A model generated the notes under the pieces. It was not told the DNA's origin, made no database searches, and saw only the letters and a list, made by a program, of their open reading frames with translations. Source: Microvirga lotononidis (GTDB lineage: Bacteria; Pseudomonadota; Alphaproteobacteria; Rhizobiales; Beijerinckiaceae). From it: a stretch of 64,000 nucleotides of DNA. The position numbers were made by a program, and so were the translations under genes. The stretch spans positions 1,252,001 through 1,316,000 of the forward strand of contig NZ_CP141048.1 of the NCBI RefSeq assembly GCF_034627025.1, given 5' to 3'. This document shows, in pieces, positions 41,848 through 51,001 of the stretch (position 1 is the stretch's first letter; each line of letters opens with the position of its first letter).

Positions 41848-42483
41848 TCACCACCACCTCGGGAACCAGTAGATGATCACATAGATCGGAAGCCAGGAGG
41901 CCACGACGAAATACCAGTAGAAGGCATTGTCCCCCACGTCGGAGAAGCGCTTGCCGTGGCCGTGGCGGGTGAACATCAGAACCGTGAGGACGATCGTGTC
42001 GCCCAGGTCCGTCAGAACATGCAAGGTGTGCAGGCTGAGGAGGAGCCACACCACGGACCCGTAGGCATTCTGATCCCAGCGCACGTGAAGCGTGCCGAAC
42101 TCGAACACGCGGATGACCAGCAGAACGACGCCGAAGAGGCTCATGATCACGAGATTGCGGCGGGTTGATGCGAGGTCCTCCCGTTCCCCGTCCCTCTTGG
42201 CGCGCTGGTTCGGCCAGATGCTGGCGAGCAGCACGACGGTGAAGAGGCTCGACCAGAGAAGATCAGGCGGCGGCGCGCTCAGCGGCCAGTTCCCGTTGAT
42301 GAAGACGAGATAGAAATACATGGCCGCCGCGATGGCGAAACCCATGCCTTCGGCGACGGCGAAGCCGACCGTTCCCCACCAGATCGGACTGCGGGCGCCA
42401 TAGGCATAACCCGGCATGGACCTCGCGCTCATCACGACCCGGTGCGGCAGCATGGCGTTATCGGGCTGAGGACCCAGAGTCAT
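41848..42483 (-). CDS. Cytochrome c oxidase subunit III
   Basis: A 211-residue membrane protein with about five spans. GFAVAEGMGFAIAAAMYFY, LLLSLHTLHVLTDLGDT and NAFYWYFVVASWLPIYVIIY are typical subunit III segments. The ATG at 42483 overlaps the subunit I stop (ATGA). Somewhat short, missing the first two helices of the long form, as in several ba/caa-type oxidases. Confidence 0.88.
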   Translation of the reverse strand: MTLGPQPDNAMLPHRVVMSARSMPGYAYGARSPIWWGTVGFAVAEGMGFAIAAAMYFYLVFINGNWPLSAPPPDLLWSSLFTVVLLASIWPNQRAKRDGEREDLASTRRNLVIMSLFGVVLLVIRVFEFGTLHVRWDQNAYGSVVWLLLSLHTLHVLTDLGDTIVLTVLMFTRHGHGKRFSDVGDNAFYWYFVVASWLPIYVIIYWFPRWW

Positions 42484-44492
42484 CTTTCGTCCTCCGTGCT
42501 CGGCTTGGGCCAGAACCAGCCCATGAGGGCCAATGCGAGCGGAACGCTGCCCCACACCAGGGCCCAGGGCGTGAACATGGAACCGATGAACAGGATCGCC
42601 GTCGCGATCGCCGCGATGAACGGCCAGATCGAAGGCTCGGGCGTCGTCTCACGCAGATCCGCGCGTGCATCCGTGACCGTCGTGACGAGCTGCTCCCGGT
42701 TCTCGACACTCAGGCCCGCGACCACCGGCAGATCGTCGCGGTGGGCCCACAGGGGCTCGCGGTTCGTCACGACCGGGATGCGGTCGAAGTTCTGCGGCCT
42801 GGGCGGAGACGCGGACGCCCATTCGAGCGTTCCGGCATTCCAGGGATTGGGTCCGGCGACAGCCCCGCGGCGCGCGCTCGACACGATGTTGTAGAGGAAA
42901 AGCACGAAGCTCGCGAAGAACAGGGCCGCTCCGAGGGACGTGAAGAGGTTCAGGCTCCCCCAGCCCATCTCCGGCAGATAGGTGTAGACTCGGCGCGGCA
43001 TGCCCATCAGTCCCAGGATGTGCATGGGAAAGAAGGTCGCGTTGAATCCGATGAAGGCCAGCCAGAAATGCCACTTCCCCAGCCGCTCGCTCATCATGCG
43101 GCCGGTGAATTTCGGGAACCAGTAATACACCGCGCCGATCAGCGGAAACACGTTGCCGCCGATGAGCACGTAGTGAAAGTGAGCGACGACGAAGAAGGTG
43201 TCGTGGACCTGGGTATCGAGCGGCACGGATGCGAGCATGATCCCCGACAATCCGCCGGCCACGAAGATGAAGAAGAAGCCGACGATGAAGAGAAGCGGCG
43301 TGCGGAAGACCGGCCGGCCGTCCCACAGGGTGGCGATCCAGCAGAAGATCTGGATGCCGTTCGGGATGGCGATGAGCATGCTGGACGCGGTGAAGAAGCT
43401 GGCGCCGAGCTGCGGCAGGCCGGTGGTGAACATGTGGTGCACCCACAGGCCGAAGGAGAGAAAACCGGTTGCGATGAGCGACAGCACCAGGGCGATGTAG
43501 CCGAAGGCCTGGCGGCGCGAGAACGTGACCACGATGGCGGAGACCCAGCCCGTCGCGGGCAGGAAGATGATGTAGACCTCCGGGTGGCCGAAGAACCAGA
43601 ACAGGTGCTGGTAGAGCAACGCATCGCCGCCTTCGGCCGGGTTGAAGAAATGCGTGCCGACGAGCCGGTCCATCATCAGCGTAGCGGAGGCCGTGACCAC
43701 GGCAGGCAGCGCGAAGATGATGACGAAGGAATTGATGAGCTCCGCCCAGACGAACAGCGGAATGCGATCGAGGGTCATGCCGGGTGCACGGAACTTGAAG
43801 ACCGTCACGATGACGGAAATCGCCACGGCGATGCCCGACACTTCCGTGAAGGTGATCATCTGGGCCCAGAAATCCGCCCTCTTGCCGGGCGAGTATTCCG
43901 GTCCCGAGAGCGGAACATAGGCGAACCACCCGACATCCGGACCGATGTTGAGGACGAAGGCGACCCAGATCAGCAGTCCGCCGAAAACATAGACGTAATA
44001 AGCATAGGCGTTCAGGCGCGGGAAGGCGATGTTGCGCGTGCCCACCATGAGCGGCACGAGATAGACCGCGAAGGCCTCGCCGATCGGCACGCCGAAGAGA
44101 AACATCATCGTGGTGCCGTGCATGGTGAAGAGCTGGTTATAGAAATCAGGCCCCATCAGCCTGTTCTCCGGCAGGGCCAGCTGCATGCGCATGAGAATGG
44201 CGGAGAGACCGCCCAGGAACAGGAAGAGGATTGCCGTCGCGATGAAGCGGCGGCCGATGACCTTGTGATCCACCGTCGACAGGGCGCCGATGATCCCCTT
44301 GTCCGTTCCCCAGGTCTTGGCGAGGCGAGCCGTCAGCTCCGGCCCGTCCACCTGATCGTCGCGCAATTCGTCCGGGCTTATGGGCTCGTCGGCTTGGCTC
44401 TGCACGCCCGGCAGGCCGCCCCGCTCGCCCGTGGCGAGACGCGAGATTTCAGGAACGGCATCGAGCTCGTTTGGTGTGATCGCCCGGGTCAC
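42480..44492 (-). CDS. ctaD: Cytochrome c oxidase subunit I (caa3 type)
   Basis: A 670-residue haem-copper oxidase subunit. The CuB/haem His motifs are visible: WFFGHPEVYIIFLP, and HFHYVLIGGNVFP near the haem ligands. About 12 or more spans, including GTTMMFLFGVPIGEAFAVY. The start is GTG at 44492, since AGGAGGGG-like sequence lies in front and the codon overlaps the CoxB stop (GTGA). It reduces oxygen to water and pumps protons, taking electrons from CoxB. Confidence 0.95.
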   Translation of the reverse strand: MTRAITPNELDAVPEISRLATGERGGLPGVQSQADEPISPDELRDDQVDGPELTARLAKTWGTDKGIIGALSTVDHKVIGRRFIATAILFLFLGGLSAILMRMQLALPENRLMGPDFYNQLFTMHGTTMMFLFGVPIGEAFAVYLVPLMVGTRNIAFPRLNAYAYYVYVFGGLLIWVAFVLNIGPDVGWFAYVPLSGPEYSPGKRADFWAQMITFTEVSGIAVAISVIVTVFKFRAPGMTLDRIPLFVWAELINSFVIIFALPAVVTASATLMMDRLVGTHFFNPAEGGDALLYQHLFWFFGHPEVYIIFLPATGWVSAIVVTFSRRQAFGYIALVLSLIATGFLSFGLWVHHMFTTGLPQLGASFFTASSMLIAIPNGIQIFCWIATLWDGRPVFRTPLLFIVGFFFIFVAGGLSGIMLASVPLDTQVHDTFFVVAHFHYVLIGGNVFPLIGAVYYWFPKFTGRMMSERLGKWHFWLAFIGFNATFFPMHILGLMGMPRRVYTYLPEMGWGSLNLFTSLGAALFFASFVLFLYNIVSSARRGAVAGPNPWNAGTLEWASASPPRPQNFDRIPVVTNREPLWAHRDDLPVVAGLSVENREQLVTTVTDARADLRETTPEPSIWPFIAAIATAILFIGSMFTPWALVWGSVPLALALMGWFWPKPSTEDER

Positions 44493-45493
44493 TTCAGCCC
44501 CTCCAGGTAATCCGCGAGAGGCTGTATCTCGTCGGGGTCGAGACGGACCGCGGGCATGTTCACGCCGGGCTTGATGCCATGCGGATCGAGGATCCAAGCC
44601 GCGAGATTGCCCCGCGTCGTCTCCAGGGTTCCGGCCGCGATGTACCGGCGGCTTCCCACATGGGTCAGGTCGGGCGCGACCTTGCCGCCCGCATCCGTGC
44701 CGCGCACCTGGTGGCACATGACGCAGGGCTTGGAGAGAAAGATCTCCATGCCCCGCTGTCGATGGGAATCGCTCGGCGGCGTGGCGGAGGACACCTGCCG
44801 GTCGCGCCAGCGCTCGAAATCCTCCTTCGTCTCAGCAATGACGAGCAGACCCATATGGGCGTGCTGGAGGCCGCAGAATTCGGCGCATTGCCCGCGATAG
44901 AGGCCGGGGCGATCCGCCTGGATCTGGATCTGGTTCTGCCGCCCCGGGATCAGATCCATCTTGCCCGTCAGGCTGGGAACCCAGAACGAGTGGATGACAT
45001 CGCCAGCTTCGAGCTTGATCAGCACCGGTTCCCCGACCGGAATGTGAATCTCGTTCGCCGTCGTGAAGACGCGGCTCGGCTGCGAATCCTCGTAGGTGAC
45101 CTCCCACCACCATTGCTGACCGGTGACCAGCAACGTCAGCGCTCCATCCTTACGGGCGAACAGCACCTTCTGGGCCGCATAGCTCAGACCCGTCAGGGAA
45201 AGGACCGTCACGAGCGTCAGGCCGACGGCAACGGAGATCGTGACGGTCATCCGCCGCTCGGTGTCCGGATTCGTCGCCAAGGGATCCGCGTCGGCAGGGC
45301 GGCGCCGGCGCAGGGACAGAACGAGAATGATCATGGTCAGAAGCCACACCATGGCCAGGATGGCGAGGAAGATCCAGAACATGTCCGCAAGGGTGCGCGC
45401 GGCCGGACCCTGCGCGTCGAGGGCCGATTGCCAGCCCTGGCAGCCTCCGAGGGGCAGGACGGCAAGCAGGAGGAATGGACGGCCCCTTCTCAT
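44489..45493 (-). CDS. Cytochrome c oxidase subunit II with fused haem c domain
   Basis: A 334-residue lipoprotein-like subunit. It starts with a signal and lipobox (LPLGGC), two membrane spans, then a cupredoxin domain with the CuA motif GQCAEFCGLQHAHM and HSFWVPSL. A C-terminal cytochrome c domain carries CVMCH. This fusion defines caa3-type oxidases, which need no separate soluble cytochrome. The PQQ dehydrogenase and cytochrome upstream are likely electron donors. Confidence 0.94.
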   Translation of the reverse strand: MRRGRPFLLLAVLPLGGCQGWQSALDAQGPAARTLADMFWIFLAILAMVWLLTMIILVLSLRRRRPADADPLATNPDTERRMTVTISVAVGLTLVTVLSLTGLSYAAQKVLFARKDGALTLLVTGQQWWWEVTYEDSQPSRVFTTANEIHIPVGEPVLIKLEAGDVIHSFWVPSLTGKMDLIPGRQNQIQIQADRPGLYRGQCAEFCGLQHAHMGLLVIAETKEDFERWRDRQVSSATPPSDSHRQRGMEIFLSKPCVMCHQVRGTDAGGKVAPDLTHVGSRRYIAAGTLETTRGNLAAWILDPHGIKPGVNMPAVRLDPDEIQPLADYLEGLK

Positions 45494-45500
45494 CTGCGCC

Positions 45501-46079
45501 TCATTGCGGCATCTGGGCCGACGGCGGCGTCTGTCCGCCGTTGATCGGTTCGCCGGGCGGCCTGCGCTGCTCGGCCGGTCCCGGGCTCATGTCGTCCCTG
45601 CGGCCCGGCGCCGCCGCCTTCGGCACGTTGCGGCCCATGGAGCGCACATAGGCGGCGATTTCCCAGATCTGCTCGTCGGGAACCTTGCCGCGGAACGACG
45701 GCATGCCGTTCGGACGCCCCTCGCGAATGGACTGAACGATGTTTTCGATCTGCCCGCCATAGATCCACATGTCGTCCATCAGCGGCGGCCCCGACCCTCC
45801 GCCTCCGTTGGCGTGGCAGCCGTTGCAATTGTACCATGCATAGAGGCGCTGGCCCTGCGCGATCTGGTAGGCGTTCTCCTCGTATTTCTTGGCCGTGCCG
45901 GAGCGCTGTTCGACGGGACCGCTCGGCCCCGGAGACAACGGCACCAGCGAGACCTGCTCCTCCGTCTCGTCGGCCGTGGGACGGGAGCGCAAATCCCGCT
46001 CCTCGCGTTGGCACGCCGCGAGAGCGAAAGCCACCAGGAGAATCGACACGGCCAAGGCCTTAAGGGAGCTTGAACACAT
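45501..46079 (-). CDS. Lipid-anchored c-type cytochrome
   Basis: A 192-residue lipoprotein. Lipobox FALAAC at about residue 22, haem motif CNGCHANGG, and MPSFRGKVPDEQIWEIAAYVRSMGR supplying the Met. Overlaps the PQQ dehydrogenase 3' end by 20 bp. Its place between the dehydrogenase and CoxB suggests it carries electrons from the quinoprotein to the oxidase. Confidence 0.9.
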   Translation of the reverse strand: MCSSSLKALAVSILLVAFALAACQREERDLRSRPTADETEEQVSLVPLSPGPSGPVEQRSGTAKKYEENAYQIAQGQRLYAWYNCNGCHANGGGGSGPPLMDDMWIYGGQIENIVQSIREGRPNGMPSFRGKVPDEQIWEIAAYVRSMGRNVPKAAAPGRRDDMSPGPAEQRRPPGEPINGGQTPPSAQMPQ

Positions 46080-47883
46080 GGAGCGTTCCTCCCTTGGTCG
46101 TGACGTTCTTCAGGTCCCGCATGGCATTGACGAAGCCGAGCGCGGCCGTTGCGTCGCGCGGATCGAGATCGCCCGACACGATGGATCCGGCCCATCCGCC
46201 GACGCCGGACAGGATCGCCACGTATTGCTTGCCGTCAGGTCCACGATAGGTGGTGGGCTGTCCGACGATCCCCGAAGACGTCCTGAACTGCCACAGCACT
46301 TCGCCGGTGCGCGCATGCACGGCCTTGAACCAGCCGTCCATGGTGCCGTAGAATACGACGTCGCCAGCGGTCGCGAGCGCGCCGCCCCAGAGGGGGAAGC
46401 GCTCGTTGATGGTCCAGAGTTCCCTGCCCTGCCTGATGTCCCAGGCGGAGAACTCGCCCATGTGGCCGCCGGGCCCGGGGAACATGCGAATCTCGGCGCC
46501 GACATAGGGCGTTCCGGCGATGTAGTTCGGATCGGTGCTCTCCCAATCCATGCACAGGTTCACATGCGGGATGTAGAGAAGACCGGTCTTGGGGGAGAAG
46601 GCGCTGGGGTTCCAGTTCTTCGCGCCCGAGGCCGCCGGGCAGATGTCGCGAACGACGCGGCGGTCCACCGGCTCCTTGTCGGCATTGTACTGAATGCGCC
46701 CCGTCGCGAGATCGACGCCCGTGGCGGCCGTGAGAGCATGGAACGGTTTTGCCGACAGCAGCTCGCCGTTGGTGCGGTCGATGACATAGACGAAGCCTGT
46801 CTGTCCCGGATGCACCAGCACCTTGCGGGGCTTTCCCTCCCATTCCATGTCGAGCAGGATCGTCTCGTTGTCGCCGCTCCGGCCGTGGAGATCGTGAGGC
46901 GCGATCTGATAGAACCAGCGCGCCTCGCCCGTATCGGCGTCGCGGGCGAAGATGCCCGCCGTCCATTTGTTGTCGCCGGGGCGCGGATTTGGATTCCAGG
47001 GACCGGGATTGCCCGTGCCGTGATAGATGAGGTTGAGGTCGGGATCGTAGGACAGCCAGCCCGAGACGGTGCCGCCACCCTGCTGCCAGCCATCCGCCGG
47101 CCATGTGGTGACGCCGAGATCCTGCCCCTTGTCGCCGTCGTAGAACGGCTTGAAGTTCGGGCCGATCTTGACGTCCTGATCGGGCCCCGTGCTGTACGCC
47201 TTCCAGACGCTCTTGCCGGAATTGATGTCGATCGCCTCGATCCAGCCGCGAACGCCGAACTGGCCTCCGGAAACACCGACGATGACTTTGTCCTTCACCA
47301 CCAAGGGCGCCATCGTCATGGTCTCACCGCGGGTGATATCGCCGAGCCGGGTTTTCCAGACCTCCTCGCCGGTCTCGGCATTCACCGCGACCACGTGGGC
47401 ATCGAGCGTCGTGAAGACGATACGCCCGTTTGCGAAAGCGGGACCGCGATTGACCACGTCGCAGCAGGCGACGCCCTGGGCGGCGGATGCAGGCTTGGGA
47501 TTGTACTGCCACTTCAGCGGCGCGCCCGGTTGCGTGAGATCCAAGGCGTAGAGAATGTTGGGGAAGGGAGAGAGCACGTACATCGTGCCGCCGACCACGA
47601 GCGGAGCCGCCTCCTGCCCTTTGTTGACCCCGGCCGAGAAGGTGAAGGCGACCTGCAGGTTCTTCACGTTCTCCGTGTTGATCTCGGACAGGTCGCTGAA
47701 GCGCGTCGAGGCGGAGTTCTTCTGCGGAATCGTCCACTGCCCGTCCTCAGGCGCCGAGGCGAAGGATGGGACGGCGGGCTGAGGTGGATCTGTCTGGGCC
47801 AAAGCCTGGGAGGCAGGCTGCAAGTTCAGCAGAATCGCCAGAACGAGGGCAAGACGAGCTCCACCCAAAGTTGTCCTCCGCAA
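46060..47883 (-). CDS. PQQ-dependent dehydrogenase, methanol/ethanol family
   Basis: A 607-residue periplasmic eight-bladed quinoprotein with a signal peptide (ARLALVLAILLNLQPASQALA). The adjacent-cysteine motif ACCDVVNRG, and RPGDNKWTAGIFARDADTG and QTGFVYVIDRTNGELL, are typical. The position equivalent to the catalytic W-D-x-D segment of MxaF/XoxF (after PHD) reads LHGRSGDNE here, so the active-site Asp and the lanthanide-site Asp appear replaced by Gly and Ser. First gene of the cytochrome/oxidase operon. The alcohol substrate cannot be inferred, and activity may differ from classical methanol dehydrogenases. Confidence 0.88.
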   Translation of the reverse strand: MRRTTLGGARLALVLAILLNLQPASQALAQTDPPQPAVPSFASAPEDGQWTIPQKNSASTRFSDLSEINTENVKNLQVAFTFSAGVNKGQEAAPLVVGGTMYVLSPFPNILYALDLTQPGAPLKWQYNPKPASAAQGVACCDVVNRGPAFANGRIVFTTLDAHVVAVNAETGEEVWKTRLGDITRGETMTMAPLVVKDKVIVGVSGGQFGVRGWIEAIDINSGKSVWKAYSTGPDQDVKIGPNFKPFYDGDKGQDLGVTTWPADGWQQGGGTVSGWLSYDPDLNLIYHGTGNPGPWNPNPRPGDNKWTAGIFARDADTGEARWFYQIAPHDLHGRSGDNETILLDMEWEGKPRKVLVHPGQTGFVYVIDRTNGELLSAKPFHALTAATGVDLATGRIQYNADKEPVDRRVVRDICPAASGAKNWNPSAFSPKTGLLYIPHVNLCMDWESTDPNYIAGTPYVGAEIRMFPGPGGHMGEFSAWDIRQGRELWTINERFPLWGGALATAGDVVFYGTMDGWFKAVHARTGEVLWQFRTSSGIVGQPTTYRGPDGKQYVAILSGVGGWAGSIVSGDLDPRDATAALGFVNAMRDLKNVTTKGGTLHVFKLP

Positions 47884-47973
47884 CGCCTGGACTCACCGCT
47901 TCGAGAGCGGCTCGACTCTAACCGTTCAGCTTGGCCGAGGTTCCCGAGATTGTGATCGCTCTTCCAGGGAACC

Positions 47974-48141
47974 TCAGCGCCAGACCTGCGAGAGCGGGAT
48001 GCCGTATTCGTTGGAGGCCCCGACGAGAACGATCGCGCTTATCGCGGCCAGAAGCCCGATCAGGAAAAGCGTCACCAGGAAACCCCGGTCGCGGAAAATA
48101 CGGAAATCCTTGCGCAACGAGCTGATCCGCGGCTCTGTCAT
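47974..48141 (-). CDS. Tiny single-span membrane protein (55 aa)
   Basis: A 55-codon frame, MTEPRISSLRKDFRIFRDRG followed by a strong hydrophobic helix (FLVTLFLIGLLAAISAIVLV) and a short polar tail. The positive-inside charge pattern is typical of a small inner-membrane protein. Lies upstream of the PQQ dehydrogenase on the same strand, about 90 bp from it, and diverges from arginase. Function unknown; coding potential is supported by composition and clean topology only. Confidence 0.5.
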   Translation of the reverse strand: MTEPRISSLRKDFRIFRDRGFLVTLFLIGLLAAISAIVLVGASNEYGIPLSQVWR

Positions 48142-48234
48142 CGTCGATCCCGGAGTGGTTTATGCTATGGAGGCAACCGGGACACGACCATCGTGTTCCG
48201 CGCATTGGCCCGGGCGGGTCCTGAGGAGAACCGA

Positions 48235-49185
48235 ATGACATCGAAGCCGTGCATCGTTCTGGGCGTGCCGGTTCAGGAGGGCGCGGGCCGTCTCGGCTGC
48301 GACATGGGCCCGAGCGCCTTCCGGACCGCGGGCCTGCTCACCGAACTGCAAAACCTCGGCTACCAGGTGGAGGACCGGGGCAACATCGCGCCCAGGCCGC
48401 TCCGGGAGCTGCGGCACCCGAACGTCGCCATCAAGGCCCTGGCCGAGACCGTCGCCTGGACCGAGGCCATCGCCGAGGCGGCCTATCGGGCCGCCGGCGA
48501 CGGGATGCCGATCTTCGCCGGGGGCGACCACAGCCTCTCGGCGGGTTCGATGACCGGGCTCGCCCGCCGCGCGGCGGAGGACGGCCGCGAGTTCTTCGTG
48601 CTGTGGCTCGACTCGCATCCGGATTTCCATACCCTCGCCACGACCACGAGCGGCAACCTGCACGGCGTGCCGATGGCCTATGCCACGGGCCGTGAGGGCT
48701 TCGACGGCTACTTCCCGCCGCTCGCCGCTCCCATCAAGCCTCAGAACGTCTGCATGATGGGCATCCGCAGCGTCGATCCCGCGGAGCGCTCCGCCCTGCA
48801 GGGCGCGGGCGTGACGGTTCACGACATGCGGTCCATCGACGAGAACGGCGTGGTGTCCCTCCTCGATGGCTTCCTGAAGCGCGTGGCGGCGGCGGACGGC
48901 TTTCTCCACGTGAGTCTCGACGTGGACTTCCTCGACCCTGTGATCGCGCCCGGCGTCGGCACCACGGTTCCGGGTGGCGCGACCTTCCGCGAGGCACATC
49001 TCATCATGGAGATTCTGCACGACAGCGGTCTCGTCGGCAGCCTCGACCTCGTCGAGCTCAACCCGTTCCTCGACGAGCGCGGCCGCACGGCCCTCCTCAT
49101 GGTCGATCTCGTGGCGAGCCTGATGGGGCGGCGCGTGCTCGACCGGCCGACCCAGAGCTATCGTTATACCCCCAAGTTCGGCTGA
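48235..49185 (+). CDS. rocF: Arginase
   Basis: A 316-residue ureohydrolase. Mn-binding motifs: [11 protein letters not shown] (His), [12 protein letters not shown] (Asp-His-Asp) and SLDVDFLDP (Asp-Asp). It hydrolyses arginine to ornithine and urea. The second motif has Ser-His-Pro-Asp in place of the common Ala-His-x-Asp, with ligands kept. ATG at 48235 follows AGGAGAA. Confidence 0.92.
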   Translation: MTSKPCIVLGVPVQEGAGRLGCDMGPSAFRTAGLLTELQNLGYQVEDRGNIAPRPLRELRHPNVAIKALAETVAWTEAIAEAAYRAAGDGMPIFAGGDHSLSAGSMTGLARRAAEDGREFFVLWLDSHPDFHTLATTTSGNLHGVPMAYATGREGFDGYFPPLAAPIKPQNVCMMGIRSVDPAERSALQGAGVTVHDMRSIDENGVVSLLDGFLKRVAAADGFLHVSLDVDFLDPVIAPGVGTTVPGGATFREAHLIMEILHDSGLVGSLDLVELNPFLDERGRTALLMVDLVASLMGRRVLDRPTQSYRYTPKFG

Positions 49186-49326
49186 GCCGGAGGATCGTTG
49201 GACGACGGGATGTGAAGGCTCCAGACCGCCGTGGGCGCGGAACATCGGCGGCCTGCACCGATTAGCCTGGATGAGGGCTGCCGACGCGCACGAAGCCATT
49301 CCGATGCGACGAAAGCGAGGGTCGCG

Positions 49327-50688
49327 ATGACCGCTCGAAGACCAAAGGTTGTGATCGTTGGAGCGGGGTTCGGCGGGCTCACCGCGGCTCAATCACTGGC
49401 GCGGGCTCCGGTCGATGTGACGATCATCGACCGGCACAACTTTCACTATTTCCAGCCCCTGCTCTATCAGGTCGCCACGGCGGCCCTGTCCCCGGCCGAC
49501 ATCGCGTGGCCGATCCGCGGCATTCTGAGGCGCCAGAAGAACGCGACGGTGTTCCTGGCGGATGTCACCGGCATCGACGCGCAGGCACGCATGGTCCAGG
49601 CGGGATCGTTGAGCATCCCGTACGATTACCTCGTCCTCGCGACCGGCGCCACGCACTCCTATTTCGGGCATCCGGAATGGGCCTCCGTGGCCCCGGGACT
49701 GAAGCAGATCGAGGATGCGACGGTGATCCGCCGCAAGATCCTTCTCGCCTTCGAGCACGCCGAACTGACCGACGATGCCAACGAACAGCGCCGCCTGCTC
49801 ACCTTCGTGGTCGTGGGCGGCGGCCCGACCGGCGTCGAAATGGCAGGGGCCATCGCGGAAGTAGCCCACCATGCCCTATCGGCCGAGTTTCGGAGGATTG
49901 ACCCCCATTCCGCCCGGGTGATCCTGATCGAGGCGGGACCCCGCCTGCTGCCCGCCTTTCCCGAGGATCTCGCGGCCTATGCGCAGACATCCCTGGAGCG
50001 GATGGGCGTGGAGGTCAGGACGAATGCACGGGTTACGGATTGCACCGAAGCCGGCGTCGACCTGGAAGAGACGCAGATCGCGGCCGGAACGGTCATATGG
50101 GCGGCCGGCGTTGTGGCCTCCCCGGCCGCCGAGTGGCTCGGGGCGGAACACGACCGCGCCGAGCGGATCAAGGTCGAGCCGAACCTGAAGGTTCCCGGCA
50201 GGTCCGAGATCTTCGCGATCGGCGACACCGCGTCAGTCGTCGATTCGGATGGAAAGACCGTGCCGGGCATCGCCCCGGCGGCCAAGCAGATGGGCCGCTA
50301 TGTGGCCCGGGTCATCGCCGCGGAGGTCGAGAAGAAGACATCACCCGGGCCATTCCGGTACCGGCATCAGGGCGACCTCGCCACGATTGGGCGCAAATCC
50401 GCCGTGGTGAAGCTCGATTCCATTCACCTCACGGGCTTCATCGGCTGGCTGTTCTGGGGCATCGCGCATGTCTATTTCCTGATCGGCCTGCGCAACCGTG
50501 CCGTCGTGGCGTTCACCTGGCTTTGGAACTATCTCACCCTTCAGCGGGGGGCACGCCTCATCACGGATGGCCCGGCCGAACAAGCCACGGCCCGGGACGA
50601 GAAGGCGCGTCCGCTGCCTTCTTCGGTCGAAGTGAGCCAAGGACCTGAGCGCAATCAGTCGCGCTTGGGCCGAGCCGACTGGCGTTGA
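49327..50688 (+). CDS. NDH-2-like NADH dehydrogenase
   Basis: A 453-residue FAD/NAD oxidoreductase. The FAD site is VVIVGAGFGGLTAAQ, the NAD site TFVVVGGGPTGVEMAGAI, with IFAIGDTASV before a C-terminal membrane-associating region (GWLFWGIAHVYFLIGLRNR). Such enzymes pass electrons from NADH to quinone without proton pumping. ATG at 49327 starts the Rossmann motif. The tail of ~45 residues is polar and variable. Confidence 0.92.
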   Translation: MTARRPKVVIVGAGFGGLTAAQSLARAPVDVTIIDRHNFHYFQPLLYQVATAALSPADIAWPIRGILRRQKNATVFLADVTGIDAQARMVQAGSLSIPYDYLVLATGATHSYFGHPEWASVAPGLKQIEDATVIRRKILLAFEHAELTDDANEQRRLLTFVVVGGGPTGVEMAGAIAEVAHHALSAEFRRIDPHSARVILIEAGPRLLPAFPEDLAAYAQTSLERMGVEVRTNARVTDCTEAGVDLEETQIAAGTVIWAAGVVASPAAEWLGAEHDRAERIKVEPNLKVPGRSEIFAIGDTASVVDSDGKTVPGIAPAAKQMGRYVARVIAAEVEKKTSPGPFRYRHQGDLATIGRKSAVVKLDSIHLTGFIGWLFWGIAHVYFLIGLRNRAVVAFTWLWNYLTLQRGARLITDGPAEQATARDEKARPLPSSVEVSQGPERNQSRLGRADWR

Positions 50689-50713
50689 TGCACCGGACGA
50701 CATCGCGCGGGCA

Positions 50714-50965
50714 TCATTCGTGACTGTCGCGATATGTCCGGCCATGGATCGCGTCGAAGCCGCGATCCGTCAGTTCGATCGTTCGGGCATCGGGCACGAC
50801 GACATACCCGAGATGGGCCAATTCCGACACGGCCACCGCCACCGAGGGATCCGTCCCGAAATGCGCATCGAGCGTGGCCATGGTGAGGCGCGCTCCCGGC
50901 CTGCGGTGCGTCTCGCGGATGTAGTCGAGAATCTCGCATGCGGTCTCGCTCAGCTCCATTTGCAT
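50714..50965 (-). CDS. Small winged-helix-like protein, unknown
   Basis: An 83-residue protein. The helical pattern ACEILDYIRETHRRPGARLTM, then VAVSELAHLGYVVVPDARTI, then LTDRGFDAI, resembles a winged helix. No named family recognised. Convergent with the NDH-2 gene and just downstream of the OYE gene. Confidence 0.6.
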   Translation of the reverse strand: MQMELSETACEILDYIRETHRRPGARLTMATLDAHFGTDPSVAVAVSELAHLGYVVVPDARTIELTDRGFDAIHGRTYRDSHE

Positions 50966-51001
50966 GTCCCCAGAGGCGTTGAACTCCCTCCCTTCGCCGG
51001 A

